DNA of 64,000 nt from Daphnia pulex. Taxonomy: Eukaryota; Arthropoda; Branchiopoda; Diplostraca; Daphniidae. The notes below the pieces were generated by a model. The model ran no database searches. It had not been told where the DNA came from and saw only the letters and a list, made by a program, of their open reading frames with translations. How positions within the stretch are numbered: position 1 is the first letter of the stretch; each line of letters opens with the position of its first letter. Where the stretch lies: positions 9,270,501 to 9,334,500 of the forward strand of contig NC_060021.1 of assembly GCF_021134715.1 (NCBI RefSeq). The letters run 5' to 3'. Below, piece by piece: positions 48,085-61,356 of the stretch. Position numbers and translations under genes: made by a program.

Positions 48085-49060
48085 CTGAAATATTTTCCGC
48101 GCAAGGGGGAAAACACGGGAGCAGAGACGAGACGAGAGAAAAAAAAGGCAAACGACAAAGAAAAGACAAGACGGTCATGCCAATGATCAATCAAATGAAA
48201 TTGTCGTGCCAGAAACTGCCGTGCATATCATCAGCCTGGGACGAGTTATTCGATCGCTATTCGAAAAAAGTCGCGACTAGCAAAGCCAAAAAGCGCTACG
48301 CACAAAAGAGCGGCCAGGAAAAAAAAGAGCGAAAGAAGAAATTCCCAGTTAAGAAATAGACAAGAAGTTGGAACAAAATAAAAACACGCAACACCGATAA
48401 GCTGCTGGCCCGGCGCACATAACACAAAAAAAAAAACATCAACAACAATAGACACAAAACAAACGGCATCGACAGACGATGGGCAACTTCTTTTTGTGTG
48501 ACCGTGATGCGAGAGAAATATCGCGGATCGCTTCTTGGGTGGTTGAGTAAAATCGTGTAATTTCAGTTTCAGATCAAACAGGTACAGAGCTAATTTTAAT
48601 TTTCTTTTTAAGTTGAGTTGATTTGTTTTTTATGGTTCCGTGTTGGCTGTTTCTGAGGGGACTGTTGGTTAATTATTTTGCTTGTGGATTGTTTAATTTG
48701 TGTTTCTCTATAGGATCATCAATCAATCAATGATCGGCGATTATGAGAAAGAGCCTGCGTTATGTCGGTTGTGATGCAATCATACTTATTTTTTTTTTTG
48801 AAATGCCATGAATTTTTGATTTGAGGAACTTGTCCGGTTTCGGTTGGAAATGCGACTGTTTTTTTTTTTATTTTGCTTTTTTGAAGATAAATGTCGGGGG
48901 GATTGAAAGAAAAAAGACGATAGAATAATGTCGTTGTAGTTTGCCATGTTTCCAATGAAGAATTCCAAAGGCCAATAAAAATCCAATTTGTTTTTTGTTT
49001 TGTTTTCCATTTTGGTTGATTGTTCTTTCCGTCTTCGCGTTTCCACGAAAGGGAAACTGT

Positions 49061-52000
49061 TTACTTGGTAGTGTGACGGGCCCAGGAAGTGCGCTGGACT
49101 TGAGCCAGTATCTCGTTTCGGTGGGGAACCTTTTCCGAGGTGGAACGAGTTATGAAAGGCCCATTGCGGCGGAGTGTGCCGCCCGATGCGCTGGATGGAG
49201 TGCGACATTCGTCACTTCCTCCCGACTCGTTACCCAATCGAAGGTGTTCCAATTGCTGGTGAAGAGTTGGGAGACTAGGACGGCCTTGTCCTCCACTCGT
49301 CATCGATTCCAGTGAAGAATCCATCCGTTGGCGGTCGGAATCCGAACTGTGCAGCGAATTGACACTGGCGCCTCCGCCAGAACTGTCTTCGCCAATCAGC
49401 TGCAAGCGCCGGATGACTTCCATCGATCGCAGTGCGGCAGCCGAAGCCGCCGAGGCCGTCGGAACGGAAACTGCTGCTGTTGCTCCTGCCGTCGCCTGGA
49501 AGTGACCAGATCCTAGGCCGGAATCGTGCGATCCACTTTGATCCACGTCGCCTAAAGGAAGGATGAACGGGCTGGGCGAGGGCCGCTGCGTCTGCTGCAG
49601 ACCACTGGGCACTGAATTGCCTGGGGAGGCCGTCGACGGACCGGCCGAATGAAGCGGACCAAGGCTGTTGAAGCTCGAAGGAGAATTGGGCGAATGATAA
49701 TGAGGCGCGTTGATGACGGCCTGATGGCCTCCAAGAGTCAAATGACTTGGCGAATTTTGGGCGGAGGAGTTGTTGGTTTGAAACTGGAAGAAGTTATTGG
49801 GGGCTTGTGGCTGGTTCATCATTGCGGGGCTAAGTGGCGAAGCGCTCAAAAGTTGAGGTAGTTGTTGGAAATTGACTTGTTGCTGTTGCTGCTGGACGGC
49901 TTGAGCCAAGAGGATAGCGTACTGTTGTTGCTGTTGTTGCAATTGATGCTGCAATTGGTGAGCTTGCAATTCGCGGTTGTTCTGTACCGAATTGGCCGCC
50001 GCGGCCGACAGCATAGCGGCGGCCATGTTGACCAATTCTTGTTGGCAGTCCACTTCACGCAAAGTGGGAAGCCGAGACGCTTGCTGTTGCTGCTGCTGGA
50101 CGGTCATCATCTGAAAATGGCAAAGGGCTACCGTGTCACCAAAGAGAAGCAAAAGCCACCAACCACCAAAGCTACGAAAACAGGATCGCCCCAAAGGAGT
50201 ATAGCCACTATCCATTGGCATTTGAATAACAACAACATGACGGACTCACCTGAGGTATGGCTGACGGAGTCGGTAGGTTGGAGATGATTGGTACTTTACT
50301 CTCAAGCTCCTGCATCTGCATCACTAGCGTTTGTATGTGATCCAGTAGCTCCTTGTTGTGAATCAGCAGCTGGTGTGTTCTAGCCTGTTGAGAAAGTGAA
50401 ACGATTCATTTCATTTCAAATGCACAGAAGATATGAGGCAACAGGCACGACTTACCTGTGCTTCCATGCGGGCGGCAGTTTCAGCGGCCAGCTGATCCTT
50501 GAGCAACTTGACTTGAGCGATGGCCGCTTGTGTTTGCTGCTGCTGCTGTTCCACTTGTTGTTTCAGGAGCAGCACTTCATGTTGGAGGGCCAACGGGGTG
50601 TTGCCGTGCTGTTGCTGTTGTTGCGACAGCTGTTGTTGATTCGCTTGGGCCACCAGGATCGGCTCGGGACGGGGATATGACTGTTGTTGTTGTTGTTGAA
50701 TCATTTGCAATTGTTGCTGAAGTTGTTGGGTGGCAGACGGTTCCAGACGGGGCGGCTCCATGACGATTTTCGGAGACGCGTCCAGGCTCAAATTAAGAAG
50801 ATCGGCCGTATGATTGTGGTCAATGACCTGATCCCCTCCGTATTCGACTAGACCCATTTAGAATGGAGGGTAATAAGGAAATAGATTAGGTTAGACCCTT
50901 TTTTTTTATTATTATTCGACTTGACAAGAGATCAAATAGAAAGAAGAAAAATGAAAATTAACGAGCGAAAAGAGTTCATTAGTTTCTTGCCTCCTACACA
51001 TAGTGTCGTGGGAAAAAGCTCAACCAGTCATCAACTACAATTTGGAAACAAGAAAAAAAAAACGACCGTCGACGTGCAGCGAGGGGCCAGCCACAGGCCG
51101 ACATAAACGCTCAAAACACACACACACACAACCGACGGGCCCATTAATTTCGATTTTTTTCCCCGTTGGCTGTTTGTGTTGGCGGGGGAAATACCCTTAA
51201 CAAGATTTTTCTTTTTTTTTCAAAATTATTTCTGGTTCACCACCTGTTCATCTTGCCGATGACCAGTAGGGGTCACCTCGTTTCTCTCTCTTAAAAAGAG
51301 AAAAAAAATGGAACTTAAAACTCCATGATTAACATCACGTAGACTTCCAGTCATTAGGAGCGATCATACCAAAAAAATTGAATCCATCAAAACCGATATT
51401 CCTGGCCCGTCTGTACGGTGAGGAAACTATTTCGAGAGTCTGTGTGTAAACGTCGTGCCAACACCTCAACAAATAAAAAAATAAAAAATCACACACAAAA
51501 TAAAAAGTTGGGGGAAAAAAAAACAAAATAGAATTCGGGCCAGGAGCTGCGCAGCGTCAAAAAGGACAACACACCTCCGCACACTTGCGGGTCTGCCCGT
51601 GTTTCGAAAAATAGATCGGACAGTGTGAGCCGAAAAACACGCGAGGAGAAGAGGCGAGCTTCTGTTTTGGTTTGCTCGTCCGCTGAAATCAAAGAAGAAG
51701 AAACCCACCAGGCGCAAAAGGAATCGGTGCAAAGGCATACGGAAGAAAACAAAAACAAAAAGATGCTGGACGAGAGCCACGCCAGAGGAAGAAGATGGAC
51801 GGGTCGGCCGCCTTCTTCCTTATCGTCTTTCATTTTTCATTTCTCTATATCTATATCTTTCAGTCGCTGAATCTTTTCGGCTTGATTGTCGTCGTATATT
51901 TTGGAAACGGAGAAACCGAAAATAACTTTTTCTCATCGGGACGTAGGTCACCACCAAAGGATATCAAAGGACGGGAGGGCAAAAACAACAACAAAACACG

Positions 52001-55000
52001 TCGTGTACGACTGTACAGTAAATCGTTCAACAAGAGTCTAACGATCCGTGTGCTGGCCCAGAGGAAGATGCCCCCCTTTAGGCGTTGGAGCTGCAAGTCA
52101 CAAGAGTTTCATGTCATTTTAACGATCCCACCCACAAAATCAAAAACGATGAATTGCGGTTTATGGGTTGGATATTTTTTTCTTCGAACGTGCGGAATCG
52201 ATCCAGCGTCGCAGGAGGTTGTCCCCAACGAGATGGGAGAATCCTAACGAGACACGACTAATCGCTTACTCTGGCGACGACATGATGAATTCGCAACCGA
52301 CACTCTTCTTCTTCTTAGTTCTTTTTGTAATTTATTCGTCGGCGCTGCGGCTAAAATTAGTTGGCGTAGCAGATAGGGACTAGTGTGTGTATCAAACACC
52401 CCCCCCCCCCCCCCAAAAGAGTTTCTTCCATCTCGTCTTCTATTGTGATACACTTACTCTTGTTGCGTTTGTTTGTTTTCAAGGGGAACGAGAGAGAGAG
52501 AGAGAGACATTCTTTAGCGGCTGGGCTAGCTGTTAGAGCAAATAATTTCGTTCGTCTTTCGCACGAGGGACCCCGCAGCAGGACTGTCGGGAGTCGAGAG
52601 GAGGAGGTGGCACCGCCCGTTGTGTGTGTGTGTGGCGATTCTCTGGCGATGACATGACAATGGCCTCCAGACACTGATCTTTTCTCTCTCTTCTCTCTCT
52701 CTTTCTTCGACGAACACGAAAATAGAACTCCTTTTCACCCTTCAGCGTGCCAAAATCGTCGTCTCTTCGTTCGGGAAAAGCAACCGCACCGTACACACCA
52801 CGAAATGCAGATTGAGAAAAACAACAACCTTGATCTCGTCAGCCGCAGACCTGAATCTCGTCAGCGTGTCAAGAGTAAACCCCCCACCCAATTTTAAAAA
52901 ATCTGCGTCAATATCGTGCGGCCCATTGTGTCAAGTGGTTTCGGTTGGGACTCGACAAACAGATTGCCCCTCTCATCTATTTTGGGTGGGCATCGGCTGG
53001 ATGACCAGATGGAATACTCTCTCTCAATTGCTGCACGTGCATTATATTACCCCTAATTCCATGGGGTGTGTGATGGATGCTTACTGACGTCGACTGGGCC
53101 CCCCTTCTATTCCGGCGCTGTTCTTTTTGCGGCAGAAACAAGAGATGAGATTTATGTTTTGTTTCCTATTGCGGCGACTGGGCCAGCGCAGTGAAGGTCC
53201 CTACTCCTAGACTCTCCCGCCACGCACGCTGACGGAAGGGTCTTTCGCGGATGCTATTTATATAATCAGCCGCAGAGAGTAGAGCTAAGCCTTTTTGGTT
53301 CTCAACTATCTGTGGGCCGCTATCTCTGCCCGGCATGGCCTGTTTAGTGTCTCGACAACTCCAAGCGACAGGCAGACAGGAAATCCAAGTCAAGTGAATT
53401 TGATTTTTTTTTTTTTAGAGGCGATCAATTTCTTACCTGATCGAATGGGCGGCTTCATGTCCAGACTGCTGGGCAGGGATAAATGATCGACCGATGATTG
53501 GAGAAGATCCTGCTGCTGCTCGTGACGGACTTGCGCTTCCTCCTCGTGTTCGCCGTCCATTTCATCGCGAATTTCTTCTTCTTCCTCCTCTTCGCATTCT
53601 TCATCTTCTTCGTGGCTGTCGTCGTGCTGGCCGACCGACAGACTCGGCGGAACGGCAAACTTGTGGCAAACTTCAAAGGCCTGGCCGACCGTTCGCACGA
53701 TTTTCATGGCTTGGCTCTGTAAAAAGTTATTTGAAAACAAACAAAACAAAAAAATGAGCAAAGTTTCACCAAGACAAAAAACAAAACAACCGAAATTTGG
53801 GGGTTCTGATTGTTGTTGTTGTTGATGCTATCCACCACGCGTTAAAAATAACCGTGGGGGCCCAAATGCATTGCCCTGTTTTCCAATGTGAAGAAAGAAG
53901 AAAATGTTGCTCAACAAACAACACGGTAAATTTATATATATATATACACACGTCTATAGACATATACAAGAATAAACATTCGCTTCTTTACTCCCTTTGA
54001 CTTTCTTTCCCCCCCTGTGTGACGTAACAGCCCATCCAGTTCTGCCCCAACAACAATACGAGTGGGCCGATTGCGGATTTCTCGGAAACAAAACCTTCTA
54101 CGACCCTCACGAAACTTGAAATGGATGGACAAAGACGGAAGAAGAACCTCCAGATCGACGTTTTCCATGCTGTCGGAGAAGCCCTGGTCTTTGAGTAAGC
54201 TCAGATGTTGATGGTTGTGCGGCTGCTGGTGGGACGACGACGAGGCGTCACCATCTTTGCCGGATGCCTCCGCGCTGGTGACTTCCGGATCGCGGAACGA
54301 AAGTTTCTTCCTCGGCCGATCTTGCTGGTGTTGTTGCTGTGGCAGCTGCGGCGAGTTATGAGACAGCGAATTGGATCCGGCCGGATTCAGAGGCGGATTC
54401 AGTTCAATCACTGGAAGAGTTGACAGATTCGATTGGCCGTTGGCTGCGGCCGTTGTGGCCGTCAGAGCGGAACTGTGGCTCAGAATGGAGACGGGGGGAT
54501 TGTGCGGCTCGACGAGCGGCGGATGCGGCGGATGAACGAGAAAGCGGTCGGTGGACGCACTCAGCCAACTTTCAGATCGCTCCCGGAATCGTTGCTTGAG
54601 CATCTTCATTGTTTTGGCTTTCTCAATTGTTTTTGATCAGCTACCGACGATTGCAGAGCACCACCACCACCAACAACAACCGGAAGAGTTCACTGGGATG
54701 CACCTTGGGTAGCGTAGCGAGACACTGGGTAGGGTCCGTCTTGGTTCGGGACGGACGTGAGTTATAAGAGGAACAACCTGCTGCTGCTGCTGCTGCCAGC
54801 GGAATTGAGAACGAACGTTCGACTCGACGGACGCCAGGGCGATTGAGGACTGAGAGGACCCCCGGTGAGGCCAGTCTCTTGCACCGCAGTCAAGATGAGA
54901 CGGGCAGAAGCTGTGCGAGCCAGTCTTGAAAGAAGATAGGAGGAGAGCAGGAGCGAAACCAACATAGACCCAAGTCCCGCCCCGAAACTGCATCATCCGA

Positions 55001-58000
55001 CGTCGTTGGCCGTCGTCGTTGGTCGCTGCCGGCAACTTGGGAACCCGACCAAGAGGGATCGGTCTGTGTCATGTGCTCTTATCGGGATCATTGGGACTGA
55101 AAAGCGGGAGGACGGGCTCCGACTTGCTTCTTCTTCTTGTTTTCTTTTTCCCGCCAGATTGTACACGGTTTTGTTTTGGGTTTCCACACAGCGGGTTGGC
55201 TTGACGGTTATTCTGCCGGAATCGTCGTCGTCGAAACGGGAGAAACAACGAGGGAGGGGATTTGGTGGTCACGTTCCGTGCAAAACACAATGCCAATTCC
55301 GGCGGCCAAAAAGGCGCTACATCACAAGCTCTTTCTCGTCATGCTTTTTGGGTGGGGGCAAATCAACGTGAATGGATGTATATTTAAAGAGCGAATCATC
55401 GGCGCCCAAAAAACGGACACACAACAAGAGTTGAAAAAAAAATCAAAATGTGATACGCCAGACTCGCGCCGCTAAAATAAGATGATCATATCCCCCGGCA
55501 GCCCCAAAAGAGACGTCGGCGTTATACAACTTGCCCTGCGCAAGTGCGGCCCTCTCTCACTATTTATAGAGAAACATTGCACGGATTTTCGTTTCTTTTT
55601 TTTTACCCTTTTTTTACTTGTTGGCCTGAAGGTTTTTGATATGCAGACGAATGGGAATATACACACACAACGATGTGTGTGTGTGTGTCCTGTTTCCATT
55701 CGGATCGGCTCAAATTCCACCCCGGCCCTTTTTCTTTCTGATTTCCCTCGAGAGGGTGGAATTCTCCCGTCCTTCGGCGGATTTTCGTAACGGAATACCA
55801 AAAGCGAAAGCTGGAAGAAGAAGACGGATGCATTCATAGCGATGGATTACGCACCTTTTTGGTCGTTTTGAAAACGTTGCAGCGGAAAAAGTTGCTGGAT
55901 GCGTCGCGGGCGATGTAACTGAAGATTTTCAAGTCTTGCGAGTCATGCGACACATAAAAGATCCTGGAGAAAACAAAAAGAAAAAAAAAATATAAAAAAA
56001 TGTCAATGTCAAAAAAGAAGGGTGGGGGTGCGTCATTGTGAGTCATCCGCGTGTCATTTTAATGAACTCTCCGCGCCGCGCTCGGAGGACGCATCTAATA
56101 ACGGACAGACACAGATATACACCCCAATTCGAATGTTTATCGACCTGTCACACTTATTCGAGGTCATTTGGAAAGGATTCAAAATCTGACGCGGATAACG
56201 CCGAGAGAGATACCGCGCCCTACTACACCAGACCATCACCGGTCCACCCCCTTTACTGTCCTTCTCTCCTTAAGACTCTCTCGGCTTGTATTGACGGATA
56301 TACGTTCGTATCTGGGTCGAATGACCCACGCTCACTCTCTGTGACGTCTGGCTTCTCCTTCGACGAAGCTCTACCAGTTCCCTGCCTGTGTGGCACTAAT
56401 CCAATTGTCTTTTTTTCTTTCCAATGATTATTTCAATCTTTTGCTTCGTGTTTTTTTCCCCCACCCCGCTGCGCATTTGCTTTCATTTTGAAAGGGGATA
56501 GATCCAATTAATGGGAAACTTAACTCCGCTAATTGGAGAGAGTTACTTTATCCCTCCCAGTTACTTATTTTTGGGGATTTTTACAAGTTTCAATTTCCAG
56601 TGTTGTTTATTTATAAATATTATTATTATTATTTTATACCTGTAGACTGGATGTTGCATGAGCAGAAGAGTGCTGTCATCTACCGGCCAGTCCTTCTTCT
56701 GTAGGCGTAAATCGTCGATGAAAAGGAAATCGAAAGGAGACACGCGCAAATAAAATAAAAAAGGGAAACATCCAATTTAGATTCAATCAATGCCACAAGC
56801 GCAACGCGCCAACATATCAGTGAAAGAAACAGGTTTTTTTTGTTGAGGGAATTATAAGTTCATTTCACTCTGCAATCAAATAAAGATTATCAGCATAGAC
56901 TTGCTCACCTTGGGTCTGCGCTTGTACAGAGATACCTTGACGCCATCGACTGATATTTCGAATGACACTTTCTTCTTCTTCATACCCTTGGACTTGAACT
57001 CGTACTATTTTGAAATGAATGAGAAGATAATGAATTAAATCACCACACTCGACCTGAATAGAAACATAAACAATTTAAATAGGAAACGGTAAAGGAACTT
57101 GCCCTAATTCGGCGCATGGCTGCAACAATTTCCATCCGGTTGTTGGGTCGCGGCACATCCAGACTGCCGATGTACTGTCAGGAGTCAAGCACAATCAACC
57201 CCAAAGAAAAAGAAAAACCAACCAATTAGACCATCAATTTACAGTGTAGTATAGAGAGGTTCGTTGTTTCTCCAGACGTTTGTTTCGTGTGATTTCAGGT
57301 CAAAGGTGAAACAACCAAAGGCAATCTCACGTGGCACACAATAAGGGGAAAGAAATAGGAAGTTCACGTGTATAACACACCGATTCCACTATTCGTGTAC
57401 ATGTGCCAGGTCTACCTGTACCGATATTATACGGTACATGGCACTTGTTCTTATATCTGGCCTCTAGGCAAACAATCAAACCCCACGAAAAAAGGTGAAT
57501 TCTAATCATGTTATAGGCCTCTACCAACACTGCGGTCAGAATAATCCGTCAGGATAAATAATTCCTAGTTGACTATTCAAACGGATGGGGAAATCTTCTT
57601 TTCTTGCGTGAGAGACAATCCCAGCAATGAATAAATTAACATTAACTCATTTTTAATAAAAAAGAACCCTACAGTCTAATGGAATTTGGCGAATTTCCGA
57701 GTCGGATGCGGCGCATAGTTACACATTGGATTCAGTCATGGAATGAGTGACGCCTTACCCAAAAAACCTTGAAAGAGAACAGACAGAGAGAGAGATATAA
57801 TACGTAATAACAATGCCTCAAGGTAAAAACCGCGAGAGTCTATACAAATAACAGAGATCTGCCTGTCTATCTACACCCAAAAGGGACTCTGTTGCCTCTG
57901 TTTGCGTTTTCGTTCGGGTCGACAGACTCCCGCCAAAAGAAAAAAAAATGACGTCAATTTCGCTACCCACTTACAGTTGTAATGACGTCATTTCTTCCAC

Positions 58001-61000
58001 AATGATTCAAGTCAAATAAAACCAGTCAAAACAATGGAATCCGGATTCGATGGACTACTATTGACACGCAAGAAAATTTCTCAGGTAACGCGACACCCAT
58101 CAATGTGGGACAATTGGACAACTCCGACATGGTTTGAATCAACCCTCTGAGATGAAGATCATTTCACGCAACAGTGTCTCACTTTATAGAGGGAAGTGCA
58201 TGATTCACGTGAGTGTACAACAAGGAACCCACCGGCGGACAGATGGCACAGGTGGGCTTGGCATCATGGCCATGTTCCGTGTTGTTGCCGTGCATTTGAC
58301 TTAACGCTCGGGGACCCATCAGCCAAACTACCAAGGCCGTGCAAAATTCGTGTAGTAGACAGCGCCCGCCCCTTTCTATTTAATACCGGTCCTGACATTT
58401 CCCTTCGATGGCCAACCTCACACGACGAGTGCACTACCCTGTTTGTTATTGTTGTTGTTACCATGGAAAGAATTTACCTTGATTGGGAAAAAAAAAAAAC
58501 TAAACAGAAACAATAAATGAGCCAACAAAAAGAAAACGCAACTTTTGAACGTGGAATGGCTACTGGCTAACACGGTCAACTAACCGAATTTCGAAACTGA
58601 AAAGTAATCCCAAATAGCGTTCCCCTCCTTTTCTTTCTTTTTATTGTACAGTCGTATATATCTATACTGGGTATACTACTACTATGTCGGAATCTATAAA
58701 AACCGCAATGGGCGCTAACAAGTGGCTCGCGAGCATCTAAACCGGATATGGTTTTTTTGACATGGCCGTGGCGTTCTACATTTGGGGGATTTTATTTTAT
58801 TTTTTACATTGTGACAAATTCAGAATTTGATGGATGAGTGGGACTTGAGAGACCGGAGAGTGTTTTGACTTTAACCAATAAAAGGGTGAAACGAATGGAC
58901 GACTACCGGGCGTTTACAATTTACGATCTCTGAAAAACTAAAACAAAAAAGTCAGCGATAAGAGCTCAAGCGAAAGATTCAAGCTGTGGATGTACAATTC
59001 CCCTCCGTTTCCGGTTTTAGTCGAAATAGCCTTCATAAAACTTCTTCTTTTTTGGTTGTTGCCCGTTGTCATCCACCTCATCCATCAAATCGCGCACTCC
59101 CTTGACTTTTGAGATCCATCGTTCATCCCGGCTCATCAATTCACCCACCCGAGTTAAACACTGGCAGCAGGGCTACTCCTGATGCCAAGTTGTTGGAAGT
59201 CGTGTCCTACTGCCTAGCGCAGGAGGACACCGGTAAAAATCGATGACCGAGAAAATGGAAAAATAAAACGGGACCCGACAGTGTTCGAACTCGGAATGAG
59301 ATAATCGCACACACGAAATGTGTTGTGTTTTTTTGCTGAGCCACCACATCGTTCACACCCAACTGCCCGACTAACGGGGAAAGAAAAAGTTCGAATTTTG
59401 AAGTTACTATATGTAATACGGTGAGAAAAAATGGCGACGAACCCTGATAGCATGTAGCGCCCTAGCGCACGGATTGTGTAATTTTAGCGGGTTAGGTGTC
59501 GTAAAATGTCCGGGACACACAACAAAACAAGACGGGAATATTAGCTGACACAGGAAGAAAAGGTAGACAAAAAAAGAAATATTATTTTTCTCTTTTGTTT
59601 TGATGGATCAGCACGATGACACGAGCCCTCCCTCCCGGAAGGAAAGAGGTGAAAGAAGCGTGACGATAAGGACGACAACCTCACAGGTAAAGAGAGAGAA
59701 ATGCGGGCATTTCGGAAATAGAAGAAGCCACGCAGTCCTCCTCGGTGGACATTGTTTAGATTTAAATGGCAATAAATAATGATGGCACCACCGATCTCAA
59801 TGAGGAAGTGTTGACAAAAATGAACCAGGCTAAAAATGCTTCCCTTTGTTTCTAGGAAAAATTGTACATTCTGGCTGAAATCAAACAACAACCAGAAAAA
59901 TGTTGCTGGACGCCAGCCAAACTGTTGGGATAGTTTACAGTTGGAAGGGAGAAAAAGAGTGAATGTTTCTAACAAATACAATTCCCGTTTCTGTCCGTGT
60001 CTGTCATCATCACCTGGTCGCTCAAAAGTTTGTTTCGCCTATTCTAATGTCCGGTTGAATGTGTGTGTGTACACGCGTGTGTGTATGTGTGCTGCCCACC
60101 TACTCGCATCCGGTTCGTCTATCAGTTTTATCTCGTTTTCAATAGGATGAGCTGTCGGATCGACGTTTCCGTGATCCCTCGGCGCCCTCAATCCCGCTCT
60201 CTGCCTCATCACCGCAGCTTTCCCCTCGTGACACAATAACATCGACTCATTATTATTTTAAAAATATTAAATCTACTTTTTTTCCCAGCGTGCTTTTTTA
60301 CGTACCTGGAGGGGGTTAAAAAATTGAATAAAATGAAAAAACATGGGGATGGAATGTTTCATTCGAACCCTCCGTTTTTTCCAGGGTTGAACAAAGAAAA
60401 ATTGAGGGCAAAAAAATAAAGTTATCTCCAAGAAAAAGAAGTTTTCTGGAAATGGTTAGTGCGATGTAGTAGACCCTTGAGGAATTCTAACACACAGCTG
60501 CCTGCAGCAGACCGGTGAACAAGAAGAGGAATCAACAGCAGCCGGCCCCCCTCTTCAACCCCGACCGCCCACGGGGTTTTCTAACAAAGTTCATCAAGGC
60601 CTTCGTGGGTCATTTTCTCTCTCGTTCTTTGTCATAACTTTTTTTTTCTCCCCTTAACTAACTCTCTCTCTTTAAACATTAAACGAAACAGAGGGGGGAA
60701 AAACGTCCGGTATTTAACTCTCCTTTTGTGTTTTTATCTGAGTGGGTGTGTGTGTATACACCGACTTTCTAGATTTGGCCACGCGCTTTCTTTGGAGTTT
60801 TAAATACTTTTGGTAGCGCCAATTGGCAAGAAACAAACAACGTTGGAAAAATGCTTACAAAAATCGCGTGACCCGAACAAACAGTTGTCCTGCTAACCCC
60901 CAATGGCCATTAACACAAACGGCGACTTGAAAACGTGCCAGTAAAATGCAATGAAACTCTTTTTCACCCCCGCAAAACTGTCACGAACAAAAGCCACCTA

Positions 61001-61356
61001 TAAAAACCTCTGGTGATGGAGTGTCTGGAATGGCGAGTGTCTATTTTATGCGAACAGCAAACTTGACCGGTCGCGTCAGCTTTCAATCTCTTTCCAGTTC
61101 CAGAAATTTCAAACGTTCACCAAAGAATTCCCACAGCTCGACTTGCCAAAAAGCTTGGTGACCTGCCCTTGCACTACTGTTGCCTAGACACGTTTCGACA
61201 ATGTACATCCCAACAAACAAAACATTTCCTACTTACTTTGGCCTGGAAGACGATGCCATGTTGGAAGGATTCATCCGAATGAAGGGGAATCCTCAAGTCG
61301 AAATCGTTATTAGGCACTTGGCAGTAGGTTTGCTTGCTACTTTTATTGAAAGGCAT
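49061..61356 (-). CDS. NOS1AP: NOS1AP / CAPON adaptor protein
   Basis: Nine exons on the minus strand join in phase to 770 residues: 61356-61237, 57174-57103, 57004-56909, 56698-56640, 55963-55855, 53716-53437, 50847-50456, 50384-50250 and 50110-49061. Exons 1-6 encode the PTB domain, from [21 protein letters not shown]-like sequence through [30 protein letters not shown] and [18 protein letters not shown]. An acidic Glu run, polyGln, a coiled coil ([31 protein letters not shown]) and a long Gln/Ser/Asn-rich tail follow. In animals CAPON links nNOS, Scribble and Dexras/synapsin to signalling complexes. The tail ends [12 protein letters not shown], not the EIAV-type PDZ ligand of mammals. The ATG at 61356 matches the family start; a GTG three codons upstream is ignored. 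Intron 2 (57102-57005) starts with GC. Intron 1 is 4 kb and intron 6 is 2.6 kb. Confidence 0.93.
50848..53436 (-). other. NOS1AP intron 6
   Basis: A 2.6-kb intron with a C-tract near 52389, GA-rich runs near 52490 and TG runs near 52620. Overlapping frames here are low complexity, and no exon is supported. Confidence 0.6.
54148..54621 (-). CDS. Candidate alternative first or cassette exon of NOS1AP
   Basis: Within intron 5, the minus strand carries ATG at 54609 and a 154-codon open stretch, [20 protein letters not shown] through [13 protein letters not shown] to DSMENVDLE. It ends at a possible donor CTGGAG|GTTCTT (54148). The phase is 0, matching exon 6 (SQAMKIV). An upstream AG at 54622 would extend it to 474 bases, divisible by three and in phase with exon 5 as well. 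A TATAA-like element lies near 54763 and could serve an internal promoter. The coding appearance is good. The donor is weak and the frame continues past it, so its use is unproven. Confidence 0.5.
57101..57102 (-). other. GC donor of NOS1AP intron 2
   Basis: Exon 2 ends ATT-AGG and the intron opens GCAAGT on the minus strand (57102 downwards). It ends AAATAG before TAC-GAG at 57004. No GT donor nearby keeps the conserved R-R-I-R-Y-E-F junction, and AG|GCAAGT is the classic GC-AG consensus. Confidence 0.8.
57175..61236 (-). other. NOS1AP intron 1 with paired CRE sites
   Basis: This 4.06-kb intron has no supported exon. Two perfect palindromic cAMP-response elements (TGACGTCA) occur at 57949-57956 and 57983-57990, 34 bases apart. 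A tRNA-like stretch is noted separately near 59.3 kb. Confidence 0.5.
59275..59375 (-). repeat. tRNA-like / SINE-like fragment (tentative)
   Basis: On the minus strand, TGGCTCAGC (A-box-like) is followed about 50 bases later by GAGTTCGAAC (B-box-like), the arrangement of an RNA polymerase III promoter. Acceptor and T-stem pairing do not form well, so this is not a functional tRNA. A tRNA-derived SINE remnant is possible. Confidence 0.3.

Noticed and set aside
57405-57445. Short hairpin TGTACCG...CGGTACA in NOS1AP intron 1, considered as a microRNA
   Set aside because: The stem is only seven pairs, too short for a precursor.
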